Positions 35,025 through 44,588 are shown, counted from the first letter of the stretch. The stretch: DNA of 64,000 nucleotides from Bacteroidales bacterium UBA3289 (GCA_002361625.1 DETL01000034.1:204696-268695); one strand, 5' to 3'. Notes: a model not told the origin generated them from the sequence alone. Program-made: numbers and translations.

Positions 35025-36722
35025 ATGAAAAAATATATCGCTATAGCCCTTGCGGCACTCTGCGCTTTCAGCTTCACTGCCTGCGAAAAGTTCCTGGACT
35101 ATGCCCCTCAGGGATCGCCCACTGTGGACAACTATTTCCTGAACGATGATCAGGCGAACAACGCCGTCGACATCATCTACTACCGTCTGTTTGAGCGTGA
35201 TGGCATGTTCTCCCGCGATATTTACTGGGAGCAGGCCTGCGCCAATGACATGGTCTGGGGCAAAACCCGTGGTTTCAACCCCCTGGCCACCCTCACTTAT
35301 ACCGGTAACGAAAGTCCGCTGGTAGATACTTTCGGACGTATTTACAGGTACGGTCTGTCCCGTGCCAACTGGGTCGTGAACGCCCTGCTCCAGAAGCAGG
35401 AAAAAGAAGGTCTGTCCGATGTGGAGCATCGCGTCCTGGGCGAGGCCTACTTCCTCCGCGCCCAGTTCCACCTCTTGGCGGCCTACCGCTACGGCACCAA
35501 GGAGCTCGGTGTCCCGTTTGTCGCCTACGAGGATGTCGAAGGCGGTTACAACTACGAGATTCCCGAACAGCTTCCTTCCGTGACGGACAATTATGCCTAC
35601 ATCATTTCCGACCTGGAGAAGGCCGAAGAGATCCTTCCCCTTTTCGAGAGCTACGGTGCCAATGACCGCGGCCGTGCCCACAAGGCTTCCGCCGCTGCCC
35701 TGATGGCCAAGGCCTATGCCTACTGGGCCATGTGGGACACCTCCAAATGGGACAAGGTCATCGAGTGCGTCAACCGCCTCGAGAGCTCCTATGGCCGTGA
35801 CCTGGTCCCCAACTATCCGGACCTCTTCGCCCCGGATTGGCAGAAAGGATTCTGGAACAAGGAGTACTGCTGGGGTATCCCCGGCGAAGGCGGCCCTGAC
35901 GGCGGCGGCGGCGGTGGCGTTGAACTCACCGGTGTCATGCTCGAGGACAAGGGCTGGGGCAAGTTCAACGGCTGGGGCCAGATCAAGCCTTCCTACGACC
36001 TCTATGAGGAGCTTGCCAAGGACAACTGGGACGAGGACGGCGACGGCACCGTGGACCGCAACATCCGCCTCCGTACGACCATCCTGGAATACAACGACGA
36101 GTTCCAGTATTTCGGTGAGACCATGCGCTTCGCTTCCCCGCAGAACATCGAAGCCGGCTTCCAGTGCAACAAGTACATGCAGGCCTTCGCTCCGGCGGAC
36201 TGCATTGCCCGCGGCTGGGTCCTGGACAATTCCAACTATCCGGTTACCCGCGTGATGTGGCCGATCGTCCGCTTCGCCGACTGCCTCCTTCTCCGTGCCG
36301 AGGCCAACCTGGTCAAGGGTAACGCCGCAGCCGCTGCGACGGATATCAACAGGATCCGCCGCCGCTCCAACCTGCAGCCGCTCGCCGGCAACGCGACTTG
36401 GACCGACCTCTACCACGAGCGCCGCTGCGAACTCGCCTTCGAGTTTGCCGCCGACCACGCTTTCGACTGCAAGCGCTGGGCCGTCTCCGGCGCCCCTGAG
36501 ATTGCCGCTCTCGCCAAGGCGGAGCTCAACAGCCACCCGCGCATCCGCAAGTATGCGGACCGTACTGATCCCGAATCCTCCTACGTGATTGCTCCTTACG
36601 AGGACTACCTGGCTCCGGTCAAGGTCTGGGACGGCAATGAGAAATGCCTCACTTTCCCCTATCCGACCGACGAAATCACCAAGTCCATGGGCAAGCTCCA
36701 GAACCCTCCGTCCTGGCGTTAA
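35025..36722 (+). CDS. susD: SusD-family glycan-binding lipoprotein
   Basis: 565 residues from the ATG at 35025 (a GTG 6 bases earlier is in frame but weaker). The lipobox is in ALCAFSFTAC. SusD features are the N-terminal segment KFLDYAPQGSPTVDNYFLND, the TPR-like helical core (VEHRVLGEAYFLRAQFHLLA, RAHKASAAALMAKAYAYWAM) and the C-terminal signature WPIVRFADCLLLRAEANLVK followed by YHERRCELAFEFAADHAFDC. It sits on the outside of the outer membrane and closes over SusC. A run of glycine codons (DGGGGGGVE) near residue 290 is a visible local oddity. Confidence 0.95.
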   Translation: MKKYIAIALAALCAFSFTACEKFLDYAPQGSPTVDNYFLNDDQANNAVDIIYYRLFERDGMFSRDIYWEQACANDMVWGKTRGFNPLATLTYTGNESPLVDTFGRIYRYGLSRANWVVNALLQKQEKEGLSDVEHRVLGEAYFLRAQFHLLAAYRYGTKELGVPFVAYEDVEGGYNYEIPEQLPSVTDNYAYIISDLEKAEEILPLFESYGANDRGRAHKASAAALMAKAYAYWAMWDTSKWDKVIECVNRLESSYGRDLVPNYPDLFAPDWQKGFWNKEYCWGIPGEGGPDGGGGGGVELTGVMLEDKGWGKFNGWGQIKPSYDLYEELAKDNWDEDGDGTVDRNIRLRTTILEYNDEFQYFGETMRFASPQNIEAGFQCNKYMQAFAPADCIARGWVLDNSNYPVTRVMWPIVRFADCLLLRAEANLVKGNAAAAATDINRIRRRSNLQPLAGNATWTDLYHERRCELAFEFAADHAFDCKRWAVSGAPEIAALAKAELNSHPRIRKYADRTDPESSYVIAPYEDYLAPVKVWDGNEKCLTFPYPTDEITKSMGKLQNPPSWR

Positions 36723-36729
36723 TCCTTAA

Positions 36730-38487
36730 ATGATGAAGAAAATGAAAAAGATAGTATTTGCACTTTTGGGAATGGCCATCCTCTCCGTCGGTTGTACGAC
36801 CAAGGAGCAGGAACCTTACCAGAATCCATACCGAATCATCGTGGACTACCTGCCGCAGACGGTTACCATTCAAGGAATCTCCGGCACGGTCACTCCTGAT
36901 GCCAATTACGACTGGATTACTTCTAACGGTAACGGGAGCTTCACCCTGCGCCGCAACACCACCGGTCTCATCCGCCGCGCCGAATTCACCGTGTCCGGCC
37001 AGACGGACAAAGCCATCGTGAACCAGCGCGCCCACAGCCTGGACGGTGTCGTGACCACCGCCCTGGCCCGTAACGGTAACGGTGAAGCCGACATTCGCCT
37101 CAGTTTCTCCACCAGCTTTGCCGATGACTACGAGGGCTGGGGCGTGATCTATGGCAAGGAGAATGATGTGAACAAGGGCACCAAACTTCCCGGTTCCGGC
37201 ACTCCGCAATCCATGAACCTGATTACCATCGATGGTCTTGAGCTCGGTACGGACTACTTCGTCTGGGGTTATGTAACCTCCACCGAAGGTGACATCGTAC
37301 TGGGGTCCAACACGACCGGTATCATCCCGCCCGTGACCGTGAAGGCCGGTGACAACCTGCAGTCCATCATCGACGGCGCCAAGGAATACGCCGAGGTCCG
37401 CGTCGAGGCCGATGCGGTATTCCAGGGCCCGATCTTCCTGCGTGACAATGTGACGCTCTCCGGCGGATGGGTGGACAACTTCAACGAGCAGGATCTGGAA
37501 CACCGCAGCATCATCGACGGCGGCGGTAAGAACCGCGCCGTTATCTCTGGAATCCTGGCAGACGGCTCCCGCCCGGGCTTCAAGAACGCCGTCATCAACG
37601 GCTTCGAACTCCGCAACGGCTTGGGTTCCAACCTTGTGTTCAACGGCAAGCTCGCTGTCGAGTGGTGCTATATCCACGACGGTACCAACAGTGACAAAGG
37701 CGGCGGCATCATGGCTACGGAGTCCGAAGGTGACGAACTGGTCCTCGCGAACAGCATCATCGCCTACAACAAGGCCGACGCCCATGCCGGCGGCGTAAGC
37801 GTCTCCGGTGCCGGCACGAAGGTGACGGTGGTCAACTGCCTCTTCTACGGGAACGCGTCCATCGCCCAGTACGGCTACACGGCGGCCATCCATGGCCAGT
37901 CCGGCGTGAAGGCCTACCTGTGCAACAACACCTTCGTAGAGAACGTGAACTGGCGCGACGGTTCTTCCGCCACCTCCACGCCCTGGAGCGCCATCATGTT
38001 CCGCAACGGCGGCACCCATATCGAGATGGTGAACTGCATCTCCGCCGGTAACAAGTACTTCCTGCCGGGTGTTGCTGACCGTCCGGACGAGCATCCCGAC
38101 CGCTATGACATGCCGATCAAGCCTGAATTCATCCTCGAACTGCAGGCGCAGCAGGTGGACCTGAATGTCGTGGCCGGTGACGATCCCGACTGGGTGTGCC
38201 AGAGCAACCTGTTCGGAGGTGTCGATGCCAACAATTTCATCGGCCGTGCCGGTAACGGTGCAGCCCAGAACAAGGCTCAGGCTGCCTGCACCTTCGTTCA
38301 CAACAATGATTACGCTTCCATCTTCGTGGACGCCGCGAACAAGGACTTCCGTCCTGCCGGCCCGGCCCTCAAGGTGGGTGAGAACAGCGATCTCGTAAAC
38401 GGCATGCTGGGTGCCTACACCCTGGATCTCGCGGGTAAACCCCGTGCAACAGACGGAAAGATCTACGCCGGCTGCTATCAGCCGTAA
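36730..38487 (+). CDS. Beta-helix surface lipoprotein, probable surface glycan-binding protein
   Basis: 585 residues with a lipoprotein signal (FALLGMAILSVGC). Residues ~25-195 look like small beta-sandwich domains (a BACON- or fibronectin-like region, DYLPQTVTIQGISGTVTPDA). Residues ~200-560 look like a right-handed parallel beta-helix with repeated short strands (DNVTLSGGWVDNF, NAVINGFELRNG, ANSIIAYNKADAHAGGVSV, VNCLFYGNASIAQYG). It starts 7 bases after susD, the usual place of a SusE/SGBP gene, so glycan capture at the surface is the likely role. A polysaccharide-lyase-like activity cannot be excluded because many beta-helix proteins are lyases; no clear catalytic set is visible. Confidence 0.75.
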   Translation: MMKKMKKIVFALLGMAILSVGCTTKEQEPYQNPYRIIVDYLPQTVTIQGISGTVTPDANYDWITSNGNGSFTLRRNTTGLIRRAEFTVSGQTDKAIVNQRAHSLDGVVTTALARNGNGEADIRLSFSTSFADDYEGWGVIYGKENDVNKGTKLPGSGTPQSMNLITIDGLELGTDYFVWGYVTSTEGDIVLGSNTTGIIPPVTVKAGDNLQSIIDGAKEYAEVRVEADAVFQGPIFLRDNVTLSGGWVDNFNEQDLEHRSIIDGGGKNRAVISGILADGSRPGFKNAVINGFELRNGLGSNLVFNGKLAVEWCYIHDGTNSDKGGGIMATESEGDELVLANSIIAYNKADAHAGGVSVSGAGTKVTVVNCLFYGNASIAQYGYTAAIHGQSGVKAYLCNNTFVENVNWRDGSSATSTPWSAIMFRNGGTHIEMVNCISAGNKYFLPGVADRPDEHPDRYDMPIKPEFILELQAQQVDLNVVAGDDPDWVCQSNLFGGVDANNFIGRAGNGAAQNKAQAACTFVHNNDYASIFVDAANKDFRPAGPALKVGENSDLVNGMLGAYTLDLAGKPRATDGKIYAGCYQP

Positions 38488-38515
38488 CCGTTGGTTGGTT
38501 CAATAATTGGTTTTG

Positions 38516-38549
38516 CAGGGGCGTTCCTTCGGGGACGCCTCTGTTTTTT
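38516..38549 (+). terminator. Rho-independent terminator after the SusC/SusD/beta-helix operon
   Basis: A 12-bp stem, CAGGGGCGTTCC with GGGACGCCTCTG (two G-T pairs), followed by six T at 38544-38549. It closes the susC operon just before the promoter of the GH106 gene. Confidence 0.85.
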
Positions 38550-38585
38550 ATCCTGCCATCCGGCCGCTTTTTGGGGAAAAATACA

Positions 38586-38593
38586 TAACTTTG
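38586..38593 (+). promoter_or_regulatory. -7 box before the GH106 gene
   Basis: TAACTTTG matches TAnnTTTG and lies 5 bases before the first ATG at 38599. No good -33 box was found at 19-21 bases. Confidence 0.5.
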
Positions 38594-38598
38594 TAATT

Positions 38599-41500
38599 AT
38601 GATGAACGTTCGTAACCACATCGCGGCAGCGTTATTCTCGCTGGCAGCCGTCACCCTTTTCAGTTCCTGTCAGAACCGCTGGACGTCCCTGGAGCAGGGA
38701 TTTCAGACGCCGCCGGACTCCGTCCGGGCGGCCGTGTACTGGTACTGGCTGGACAACAAGATTTCCAAGGAAGGTGTCGTGAAGGACCTGGAGGCCATGA
38801 AGCGCGTGGGCATTACGCGGGCGTTCATCGGCAACCAGTCCACCGACGGATGGGACGAAGGGCTGGTTCCGCTCTTCTCCGACGAGTGGTGGGACATTAC
38901 CCATACGGCCATCAAGAAGGCCGGTGAGCTGGGCATCGAAATCGGCATGTTCAACTGTCCGGGCTGGAGCCAGTCCGGCGGCCCCTGGGTCACCCCGGAG
39001 CAGAGCATGAAGTATGTGGCCGGCCATTATCAGGAGGTGGAAGGAAATGGGACCGAACAGTTGCTGGAACTTCCGGATGTCGCGGCCGACCGTATCATTG
39101 CGGTGCAGGCCTGGCGGAAGGTTCCCGGGGAATCCCGCAGCTGGACGCTGAAAACCCGCGGGGGAGTTCCGGCGGTCCTGAAAATGACGGTTCCGTTCAC
39201 CGTCCGTTCGCTCATCCTGGAAAGCGACAATACCCAGTGGACACCGGTTACGCTTTCCCTGGACGGCCAGGAACTGGCTTCCTTTACCTACGACCGCCAC
39301 AACATGGGCCTGAACGTGGGCTTCAAGCCGCTGGCTCCCTGGGTGGAGGGGCTGAAAGAAACGCCGGCAGGAACCTATGAGCTGCGTCTGGAGGACCCTT
39401 CCGACGGCACTTTCACCGTTACCCTTACCGAGAAGGCGTACATGCCCCGCTATGCGGAGAAAACCCTTGCCAAGATGTTCCAGGATCCGCTTCCGCTCTG
39501 GGACGCCTATCTGTGGAAGACCCCGGAATATGTCAATTACCGGTACGGCGTGGACCCGATGTTCCTGCAGGACCTGACCCCGCTGCTGAGCGGCGGGCAG
39601 TTGCGATGGCAAGTGCCTGACGGGGCGTGGACCGTTCTCGTCAGTTACATGGAATCCACGGGCGTTACCAATTCCCCGGCCGTACCGGAAGGAACGGGCC
39701 TGGAGGTGGACAAGATGAGCCGGAAGCACCTGGCTGCCCATTACGACGCTTTTGTCGGTGAACTGCTGCGCCGGATTCCGGCCGAGGACCGGACGGCCTG
39801 GAAAGTGGTCGTGGAAGACAGCTATGAGACCGGCGGCCAGAACTGGACCGACGATATGAAAGAGGCCTTTGTCGAGGCCTATGGATATGATCCTGTCGAG
39901 TATCTCCCGGTCCTGCAAGGGGAGGTGGTGGGCTCCATGGAGGAAAGCGAGCGCTTCCTCTGGGACCTCCGCCGCCTGGTGGCGGACCGCGTCGCCTATG
40001 ACTATGTGGGCGGTCTGCGGGAAAAGGCCCATGCGGACGGCCTGGAAACCTGGCTGGAGTGCTATGGACACTGGGGATTCCCGAGCGAATTCCTCCTGTA
40101 CGGGAGCCAGAGCGACCAGATCGCCGGCGAATTCTGGAGCGAAGGGACCCTCGGCGACATCGAGAACCGGGCGGCTTCCTCCTGTGGCCACATCTATGGG
40201 AAGAACCGCATCTGGGCAGAATCCTGCACGGCCGGCGGCCCGGCTTACAACCGTTATCCGCGCCTGATGAAACAGCGCCTGGACCGTTTCTTCACCGAGG
40301 GCATCAACGCCAGCCTCCTGCACCTGTATATCCAGCAGCCCGATGACCGCCAGCCCGGCCTGGACGCCTGGTTCGGCAATGAATTCAACCGGAACAACAC
40401 GTGGTTCGACGGAATGGGATCGTTCATCGAATACCTCCGTCGCTGCAACTTCATGCTGCAGCAGGGCCGCTACGTTGCCGACGTGGCCTATTTCATCGGC
40501 GAGGATGCCCCCAAGATGACCGGCGTCTGCGATCCGCCGCTCCCGAAGGGCTACAGCTTCGATTATGTCAATGCCGATGTCCTCCGGAACCATGCCCGCG
40601 TCCGGAACGGCCGCCTGGTGCTGGACAGCGGGATGGAATACCGCGTCCTGGTGCTGCCCAAGCAGGAAACCATGCGTCCGGAAGTCCTGGAAGCCATCGC
40701 CGGCTTCGTAGAAGCGGGTCTCTCGGTCGTGGGACCGGCGCCGGTGAAATCGCCCAGCATGCAGCACGGCATCTTTGAGGCCGACGAGCGCGTGAAGGAA
40801 CTCTCGGAGAAGATATGGAACGGCAGTGCGAAGGGCCTGGCCTATCCCGACGGAACCCCGCTGAACCGTGTCATGGACGACTTGGGCGTCCGCCCCGATT
40901 TCACGTACGAGGGGGAGGGGAAGCTCCTGTTCATCCATCGGACACTGGGTGCCGATGGCGATATCTACTTCATCTCCAATCAGGAAGACGCTCCTGTAAC
41001 CGTCACGCCGTCCTTCCGTGCGGATCCGGCTTTCCGGGCGGAGCTCTGGGATCCGCTCACCGGAAAGGTAAAGGGCTGGGATGGAAAATCCCTCTCCCTG
41101 GACCGCCTTCAGAGCGTATTCGTCATCTTCCGGAAGAACGCCGCCAGACCTGTCGGTTCCCCTCGTCCTGCGGCGCAAAGCGGAACGCCTCTCCCCGGTC
41201 CCTGGACCGTTGATTTCGCCGCCTCGGCGGGGAATCCGGCCTTCACTCGGACTTTTGACAATTTGACGGACTGGACGGAGCATCCCGATCCGGCGGTCCG
41301 CACCTACTCGGGACAGGCCGTGTATCGGAATACCTTTATGGTTTCCCGGAAGGGGAACGTCACCCTGGACCTGGGTGAGGTTATGGTCCTTGCAACGGTC
41401 CGGGTGAATGGCAGGGAAGCGGGAGGCGTCTGGACTTATCCGTACCGGCTGGACATTACCGACCTGGTGCAGGAAGGAGAAAACACGCTGGAAATCACCG

Positions 41501-41649
41501 TATTCAACAATTGGCGGAACCGTCTCATCGCCGATGAGGCACTGCCGGAGGACCAGCGTGGAACCTGGACCAATATCCAGCCTTACGGCGCCGGCGAGGC
41601 GCTTCAGGCATCCGGGCTTTTGGGCCCTGTCACCTTGTATTCCGAGTAA
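38599..41649 (+). CDS. GH106 alpha-L-rhamnosidase-type enzyme, lipoprotein
   Basis: 1016 residues from the ATG at 38599 (ATGATG; the upstream open frame crosses the terminator). The lipobox is LFSSC. GH106 features are VRAAVYWYWLDNKISKEGVV near the N-terminus, GIEIGMFNCPGWSQSGGPWV, VVVEDSYETGGQNWTDDMKE (candidate catalytic Glu), LECYGHWGFPSEFLLYGSQS and SSCGHIYGKNRIWAESCTAG. The last ~180 residues hold a jelly-roll sugar-binding domain (VTLDLGEVMVLATVRVNGRE). By family it removes terminal alpha-L-rhamnose with inversion. It has its own promoter-like box and terminator, so it may be transcribed alone. Confidence 0.9.
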   Translation: MMNVRNHIAAALFSLAAVTLFSSCQNRWTSLEQGFQTPPDSVRAAVYWYWLDNKISKEGVVKDLEAMKRVGITRAFIGNQSTDGWDEGLVPLFSDEWWDITHTAIKKAGELGIEIGMFNCPGWSQSGGPWVTPEQSMKYVAGHYQEVEGNGTEQLLELPDVAADRIIAVQAWRKVPGESRSWTLKTRGGVPAVLKMTVPFTVRSLILESDNTQWTPVTLSLDGQELASFTYDRHNMGLNVGFKPLAPWVEGLKETPAGTYELRLEDPSDGTFTVTLTEKAYMPRYAEKTLAKMFQDPLPLWDAYLWKTPEYVNYRYGVDPMFLQDLTPLLSGGQLRWQVPDGAWTVLVSYMESTGVTNSPAVPEGTGLEVDKMSRKHLAAHYDAFVGELLRRIPAEDRTAWKVVVEDSYETGGQNWTDDMKEAFVEAYGYDPVEYLPVLQGEVVGSMEESERFLWDLRRLVADRVAYDYVGGLREKAHADGLETWLECYGHWGFPSEFLLYGSQSDQIAGEFWSEGTLGDIENRAASSCGHIYGKNRIWAESCTAGGPAYNRYPRLMKQRLDRFFTEGINASLLHLYIQQPDDRQPGLDAWFGNEFNRNNTWFDGMGSFIEYLRRCNFMLQQGRYVADVAYFIGEDAPKMTGVCDPPLPKGYSFDYVNADVLRNHARVRNGRLVLDSGMEYRVLVLPKQETMRPEVLEAIAGFVEAGLSVVGPAPVKSPSMQHGIFEADERVKELSEKIWNGSAKGLAYPDGTPLNRVMDDLGVRPDFTYEGEGKLLFIHRTLGADGDIYFISNQEDAPVTVTPSFRADPAFRAELWDPLTGKVKGWDGKSLSLDRLQSVFVIFRKNAARPVGSPRPAAQSGTPLPGPWTVDFAASAGNPAFTRTFDNLTDWTEHPDPAVRTYSGQAVYRNTFMVSRKGNVTLDLGEVMVLATVRVNGREAGGVWTYPYRLDITDLVQEGENTLEITVFNNWRNRLIADEALPEDQRGTWTNIQPYGAGEALQASGLLGPVTLYSE

Positions 41650-41684
41650 GCTCGCGTCTCTCTTTTCCGGGCTCGATTTCATGA

Positions 41685-41723
41685 AAGGTTGCTTCGAATT
41701 TTGGGAGCAACCTTCCTTTTTTT
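41685..41723 (+). terminator. Rho-independent terminator after the GH106 gene
   Basis: A 9-bp stem, AAGGTTGCT with AGCAACCTT, followed by CC and seven T residues. Confidence 0.85.
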
Positions 41724-41726
41724 GCT

Positions 41727-41794
41727 GATTTGCGCAAATCGAACCCTACTATTCGCAAATTACTATACTTTTTAAAAAGTATTTATTAATTTTG
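41727..41794 (+). promoter_or_regulatory. Regulator promoter with two palindromes (possible operators)
   Basis: A perfect 14-bp palindrome GATTTGCGCAAATC (41727-41740) is followed by a further half-site CGCAAAT (41754-41760). Next come a perfect 18-bp palindrome ATACTTTTTAAAAAGTAT (41765-41782) and a -7 box TAATTTTG (41787-41794). The GTG start of the XylR-like regulator is at 41842. Such symmetry right at a promoter suggests binding of a dimeric regulator, perhaps autoregulation. Confidence 0.55.
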
Positions 41795-41841
41795 TAAATG
41801 CCAGAACCATTTAATTAAATCTGTTTAAGAAGTTTCTTGCC

Positions 41842-43017
41842 GTGGCACGTCTACTACTTATGACCGATTTTTCCGAGGCTTATGCAAACAAGCTGCTCCA
41901 GGGGATTATGCGCTATTCCCATGAGCATAAGCCTTGGGTGGTATGTAAGGTCCCGCTTCAGCTGCGGGACAGTGGCCGTCTGGAAGAAGTCGTCCGTTTC
42001 GCCGTCGCCTGGAAAGCCGATGCCATCATCGGCCAGTTCCGTTCGGTGGACGATGTGGACGGTTTCCGCCGGAATGGCATCATCCCCATCGCCCAGGATT
42101 ACCGGCAGCATATCCCGGGTATCGTAAACATCAGCGGAGATTACGCCCTTTCGGGGCGCATCTGTGCCGACTATTTCATCGAAAAGGGTGTCAAGAGTTT
42201 CGCCTTCTTCGGCCTGCATGGTTTTGTCTGGTCCGACGAACGCCGCGACAGCTACTTCGCCCAGATCCGGAGCAGGATGCCGGACGCGTCCACTTCGCTG
42301 CTGGAAAAGTATGACGCGGATGAGGCGTGGTGGTACGATCTGGAACGGATCACGAAATGGCTGCGTTCCCTTCCCAAACCGGTGGGAATCCTTGCCTGTG
42401 ACGACCAGCGCGCCTACTACATCATGGAAGCCAGCAAATTGGGCGGAGAGGGCATGCGCATCCCCAACGACATCATGGTGCTGGGCGTGGACAATGATGA
42501 AACCGTGTGCCAGCTCACCTCGCCGGCCCTCTCGTCCCTGAACCAGGCGACGGAGGATGCCGGTTACAATGCCGCCAAGGTGATTGACCAGCTTCTGGCC
42601 CTGCCGCCCTCCCAGCGCTTCAAGGAGGTGGAGGACATCGTCGTGCGTCCGACCTTCATCACGGCGCGAAGCTCCACGGATGCGTTCATCCATGGCAACC
42701 CCTACATCAGCCGGATGATGTATTTCATCAGCAACAACCTTTCCAACCATTTGAGCGTCAATGATGTCGTGGATCAGGTCCCGATGTCCAGGCGTCTGGT
42801 GGAGAGTATCTTCCGGCAGGAGGTCGGGATTTCCATCTACCAATATATCATTCGTGCGCGCGTGGAGCGGATGAAAGACTTGATCGTAAATGGGCATTCC
42901 CCGCTGGAGGCGGCGGACGAGCTCGGGATGGACTACAAGATCATCGCGCGCAATTTCAAGAAACTGACGGGAATGACCCCGGGCGAGTTTGCCCGGAAGG
43001 AGTTCCTGGAACGATAA
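41842..43017 (+). CDS. XylR-like regulator: periplasmic-binding-protein domain plus AraC HTH
   Basis: 391 residues, starting at GTG because the opening RLLLMTDFSEAYANKLLQGI aligns with the start of XylR-type regulators. Residues ~1-270 are a LacI-like sugar-binding fold (GVKSFAFFGLHGFVWSDERR, VGILACDDQRAYYIMEASKL, NDIMVLGVDNDETVCQLTSP, ALSSLNQATEDAGYNAAKVI). Residues ~285-391 are an AraC-type double HTH (LSVNDVVDQVPMSRRLVESI, GISIYQYIIRARVERMKDLI). It is a cytoplasmic one-protein sensor that binds a sugar and switches transcription. It sits in the middle of the PUL, where hybrid two-component or sigma systems are more usual, and is a good candidate PUL regulator. The second HTH helix region is a poor match to the AraC consensus. 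Confidence 0.85.
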   Translation: MARLLLMTDFSEAYANKLLQGIMRYSHEHKPWVVCKVPLQLRDSGRLEEVVRFAVAWKADAIIGQFRSVDDVDGFRRNGIIPIAQDYRQHIPGIVNISGDYALSGRICADYFIEKGVKSFAFFGLHGFVWSDERRDSYFAQIRSRMPDASTSLLEKYDADEAWWYDLERITKWLRSLPKPVGILACDDQRAYYIMEASKLGGEGMRIPNDIMVLGVDNDETVCQLTSPALSSLNQATEDAGYNAAKVIDQLLALPPSQRFKEVEDIVVRPTFITARSSTDAFIHGNPYISRMMYFISNNLSNHLSVNDVVDQVPMSRRLVESIFRQEVGISIYQYIIRARVERMKDLIVNGHSPLEAADELGMDYKIIARNFKKLTGMTPGEFARKEFLER

Positions 43018-43031
43018 ACCTGTTGTATTTT

Positions 43032-44588
43032 ATGAAACGAAACCTTCTCTTCGTCCTTTTGGCGCTGGTCGCACTGGTCTCCTGCAGCAAGGAAGACAAT
43101 GACCGCCGCCTCGTAATCATGACCTTTGACGGCCTGCGCTGGCAGGAACTTTTCTCCGGCGCCGATGAAGCCCTCGTCACGGACACCCGCTTTGTCAAGG
43201 ATCCGGAGGCGCTCAAGGCCGCTTACTGGCGGGACACGCCCGAGGAACGTCGCGAAGTGCTGCTTCCTTTCCTGTGGAGCTATGGCGCACAGCATGGCTA
43301 CCTGATTGGCAACCGCCAGAAGAACAGCCTGATGCGGGTGGCGAACACCATGAATTTCTCCTATCCGGGCTACAGCGAGATGTTCTGCGGCTGGCCGGAC
43401 GATGCGCGCATCAACAGCAATGACCCCAATCCGAATCCGAACGTCAGTGTTCTGGAAGTGGTCAATCAGGATCCGAGGTACAAAGGGAAGGTGATGATGC
43501 TCTCCTCCTGGGAGTCCATCCGTTTCGCCGTGAACAACGAACGGGGCGGTTTCCCGGGCAGTTCCGCCCACGAGCCCCTGTACGTGGATACGCCCATGAG
43601 CGCGATGATCCAGGAGATGGATTCCCAGATCCCCGGCTTCGGCGGCGCGGAGCGGGCCGACCATTCCACGGCGGCCTTCGCCCTGGAAACCCTCCGGGAG
43701 GCCCATCCGAAGGTCCTGTACGTGGGATTCGGTGATACCGACGAGTTTGCCCATGCCGGCACCTACGACCGTTATCTGGAAGGCGCCCACTGGACGGACC
43801 GTTTCATCCGCTACATCGTGGAAACCTGCGAGGCCGATCCCTTCTACAAGGGCAAGACCACCTATATCCTGACCTGCGACCATGGCCGTGGCCGCGGCGC
43901 GGCGTTCACGGGCCATGGCTCCAGTGTCCGCGGATCCGAGCAGACCTGGTTCATCGCCTTCGGCAAGGGCGTTCCCGTGCTGGGCGAGACCCATGACAAT
44001 GGTACGTTCTATACCAAGCAGTTTGCGGCGACGATCGCCGACATCCTGGGCATCGACTTCACTCCGGGGAACGGCGAGAAGTGCGCCCCCTTCGACCCCG
44101 CCTTCTACCAGGAACCTGAAAAGCCGGTTTCCGAAGGCACCTTCGAGGCCGTCCAGGCCAGCCCCAAGGGTCAGGGACTCCGTTACGTCTATCATGAGGC
44201 GGACGGGATCATGAGTGTTCCCGAGATGCTGGCCGCTCCCGTGAAGGCGCGCGGCATCGCTCCGGAGTTCTCCACGGACATGAAAAAGCGCGAGGACCAC
44301 TTCGGCATCGAGTTCGACGGTCTCATGAAAATCGAGAAAGACGGCCTGTACCAGCTTTCCCTGGCCTGCGACGACGGTGCCATCCTCTTCCTGGACGGCA
44401 AGGAGCTGTGGAACGTGGACAGGGACGGTGGCGGATTCCGCTCGGGCTGGTACCAGTTCGCTGCGGGATACCATCGACTGAAGGTGCAGTACTGGGAGAA
44501 TTACGGCGGTGAGGACATGCAGGTGGGCCTCGTCGGAGAGGGATTCGAGTACGACAATCTCCCTTCCGGGATGCTCTGCCATGAGTAG
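43032..44588 (+). CDS. Alkaline-phosphatase-superfamily lipoprotein with PA14-like C-terminus
   Basis: 518 residues from the ATG at 43032 (an in-frame TTG lies 9 bases earlier); lipobox LVALVSC. Residues ~25-345 have the alkaline phosphatase/sulfatase superfamily fold: LVIMTFDGLRWQELFSGADE (metal Asp), MNFSYPGYSEMFCGWPDD (nucleophile in FSYPGYSE), YVGFGDTDEFAHAG and LTCDHGRGRGAAFTGHG. Residues ~380-518 are a PA14-like domain (FGIEFDGLMKIEKDGLYQLS, ACDDGAILFLDGKELWNVDR). The sulfatase maturation motif C/S-x-P-x-R is absent, so phosphatase or phosphodiesterase is more likely than sulfatase. It overlaps the GH92 gene by 8 bases, so the two are likely coupled. Confidence 0.82.
   Translation: MKRNLLFVLLALVALVSCSKEDNDRRLVIMTFDGLRWQELFSGADEALVTDTRFVKDPEALKAAYWRDTPEERREVLLPFLWSYGAQHGYLIGNRQKNSLMRVANTMNFSYPGYSEMFCGWPDDARINSNDPNPNPNVSVLEVVNQDPRYKGKVMMLSSWESIRFAVNNERGGFPGSSAHEPLYVDTPMSAMIQEMDSQIPGFGGAERADHSTAAFALETLREAHPKVLYVGFGDTDEFAHAGTYDRYLEGAHWTDRFIRYIVETCEADPFYKGKTTYILTCDHGRGRGAAFTGHGSSVRGSEQTWFIAFGKGVPVLGETHDNGTFYTKQFAATIADILGIDFTPGNGEKCAPFDPAFYQEPEKPVSEGTFEAVQASPKGQGLRYVYHEADGIMSVPEMLAAPVKARGIAPEFSTDMKKREDHFGIEFDGLMKIEKDGLYQLSLACDDGAILFLDGKELWNVDRDGGGFRSGWYQFAAGYHRLKVQYWENYGGEDMQVGLVGEGFEYDNLPSGMLCHE

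Noticed and set aside
31848..36536. Minus-strand open frame of 1562 codons opposite susC/susD
   Set aside because: It is a shadow of GC-rich codon use; susC and susD have clear motifs, signal peptides and start sites on the plus strand.
43032..44588. Sulfatase assignment for the phosphatase-like lipoprotein
   Set aside because: The C/S-x-P-x-R maturation signature is missing, so a phosphatase/phosphodiesterase call is safer.
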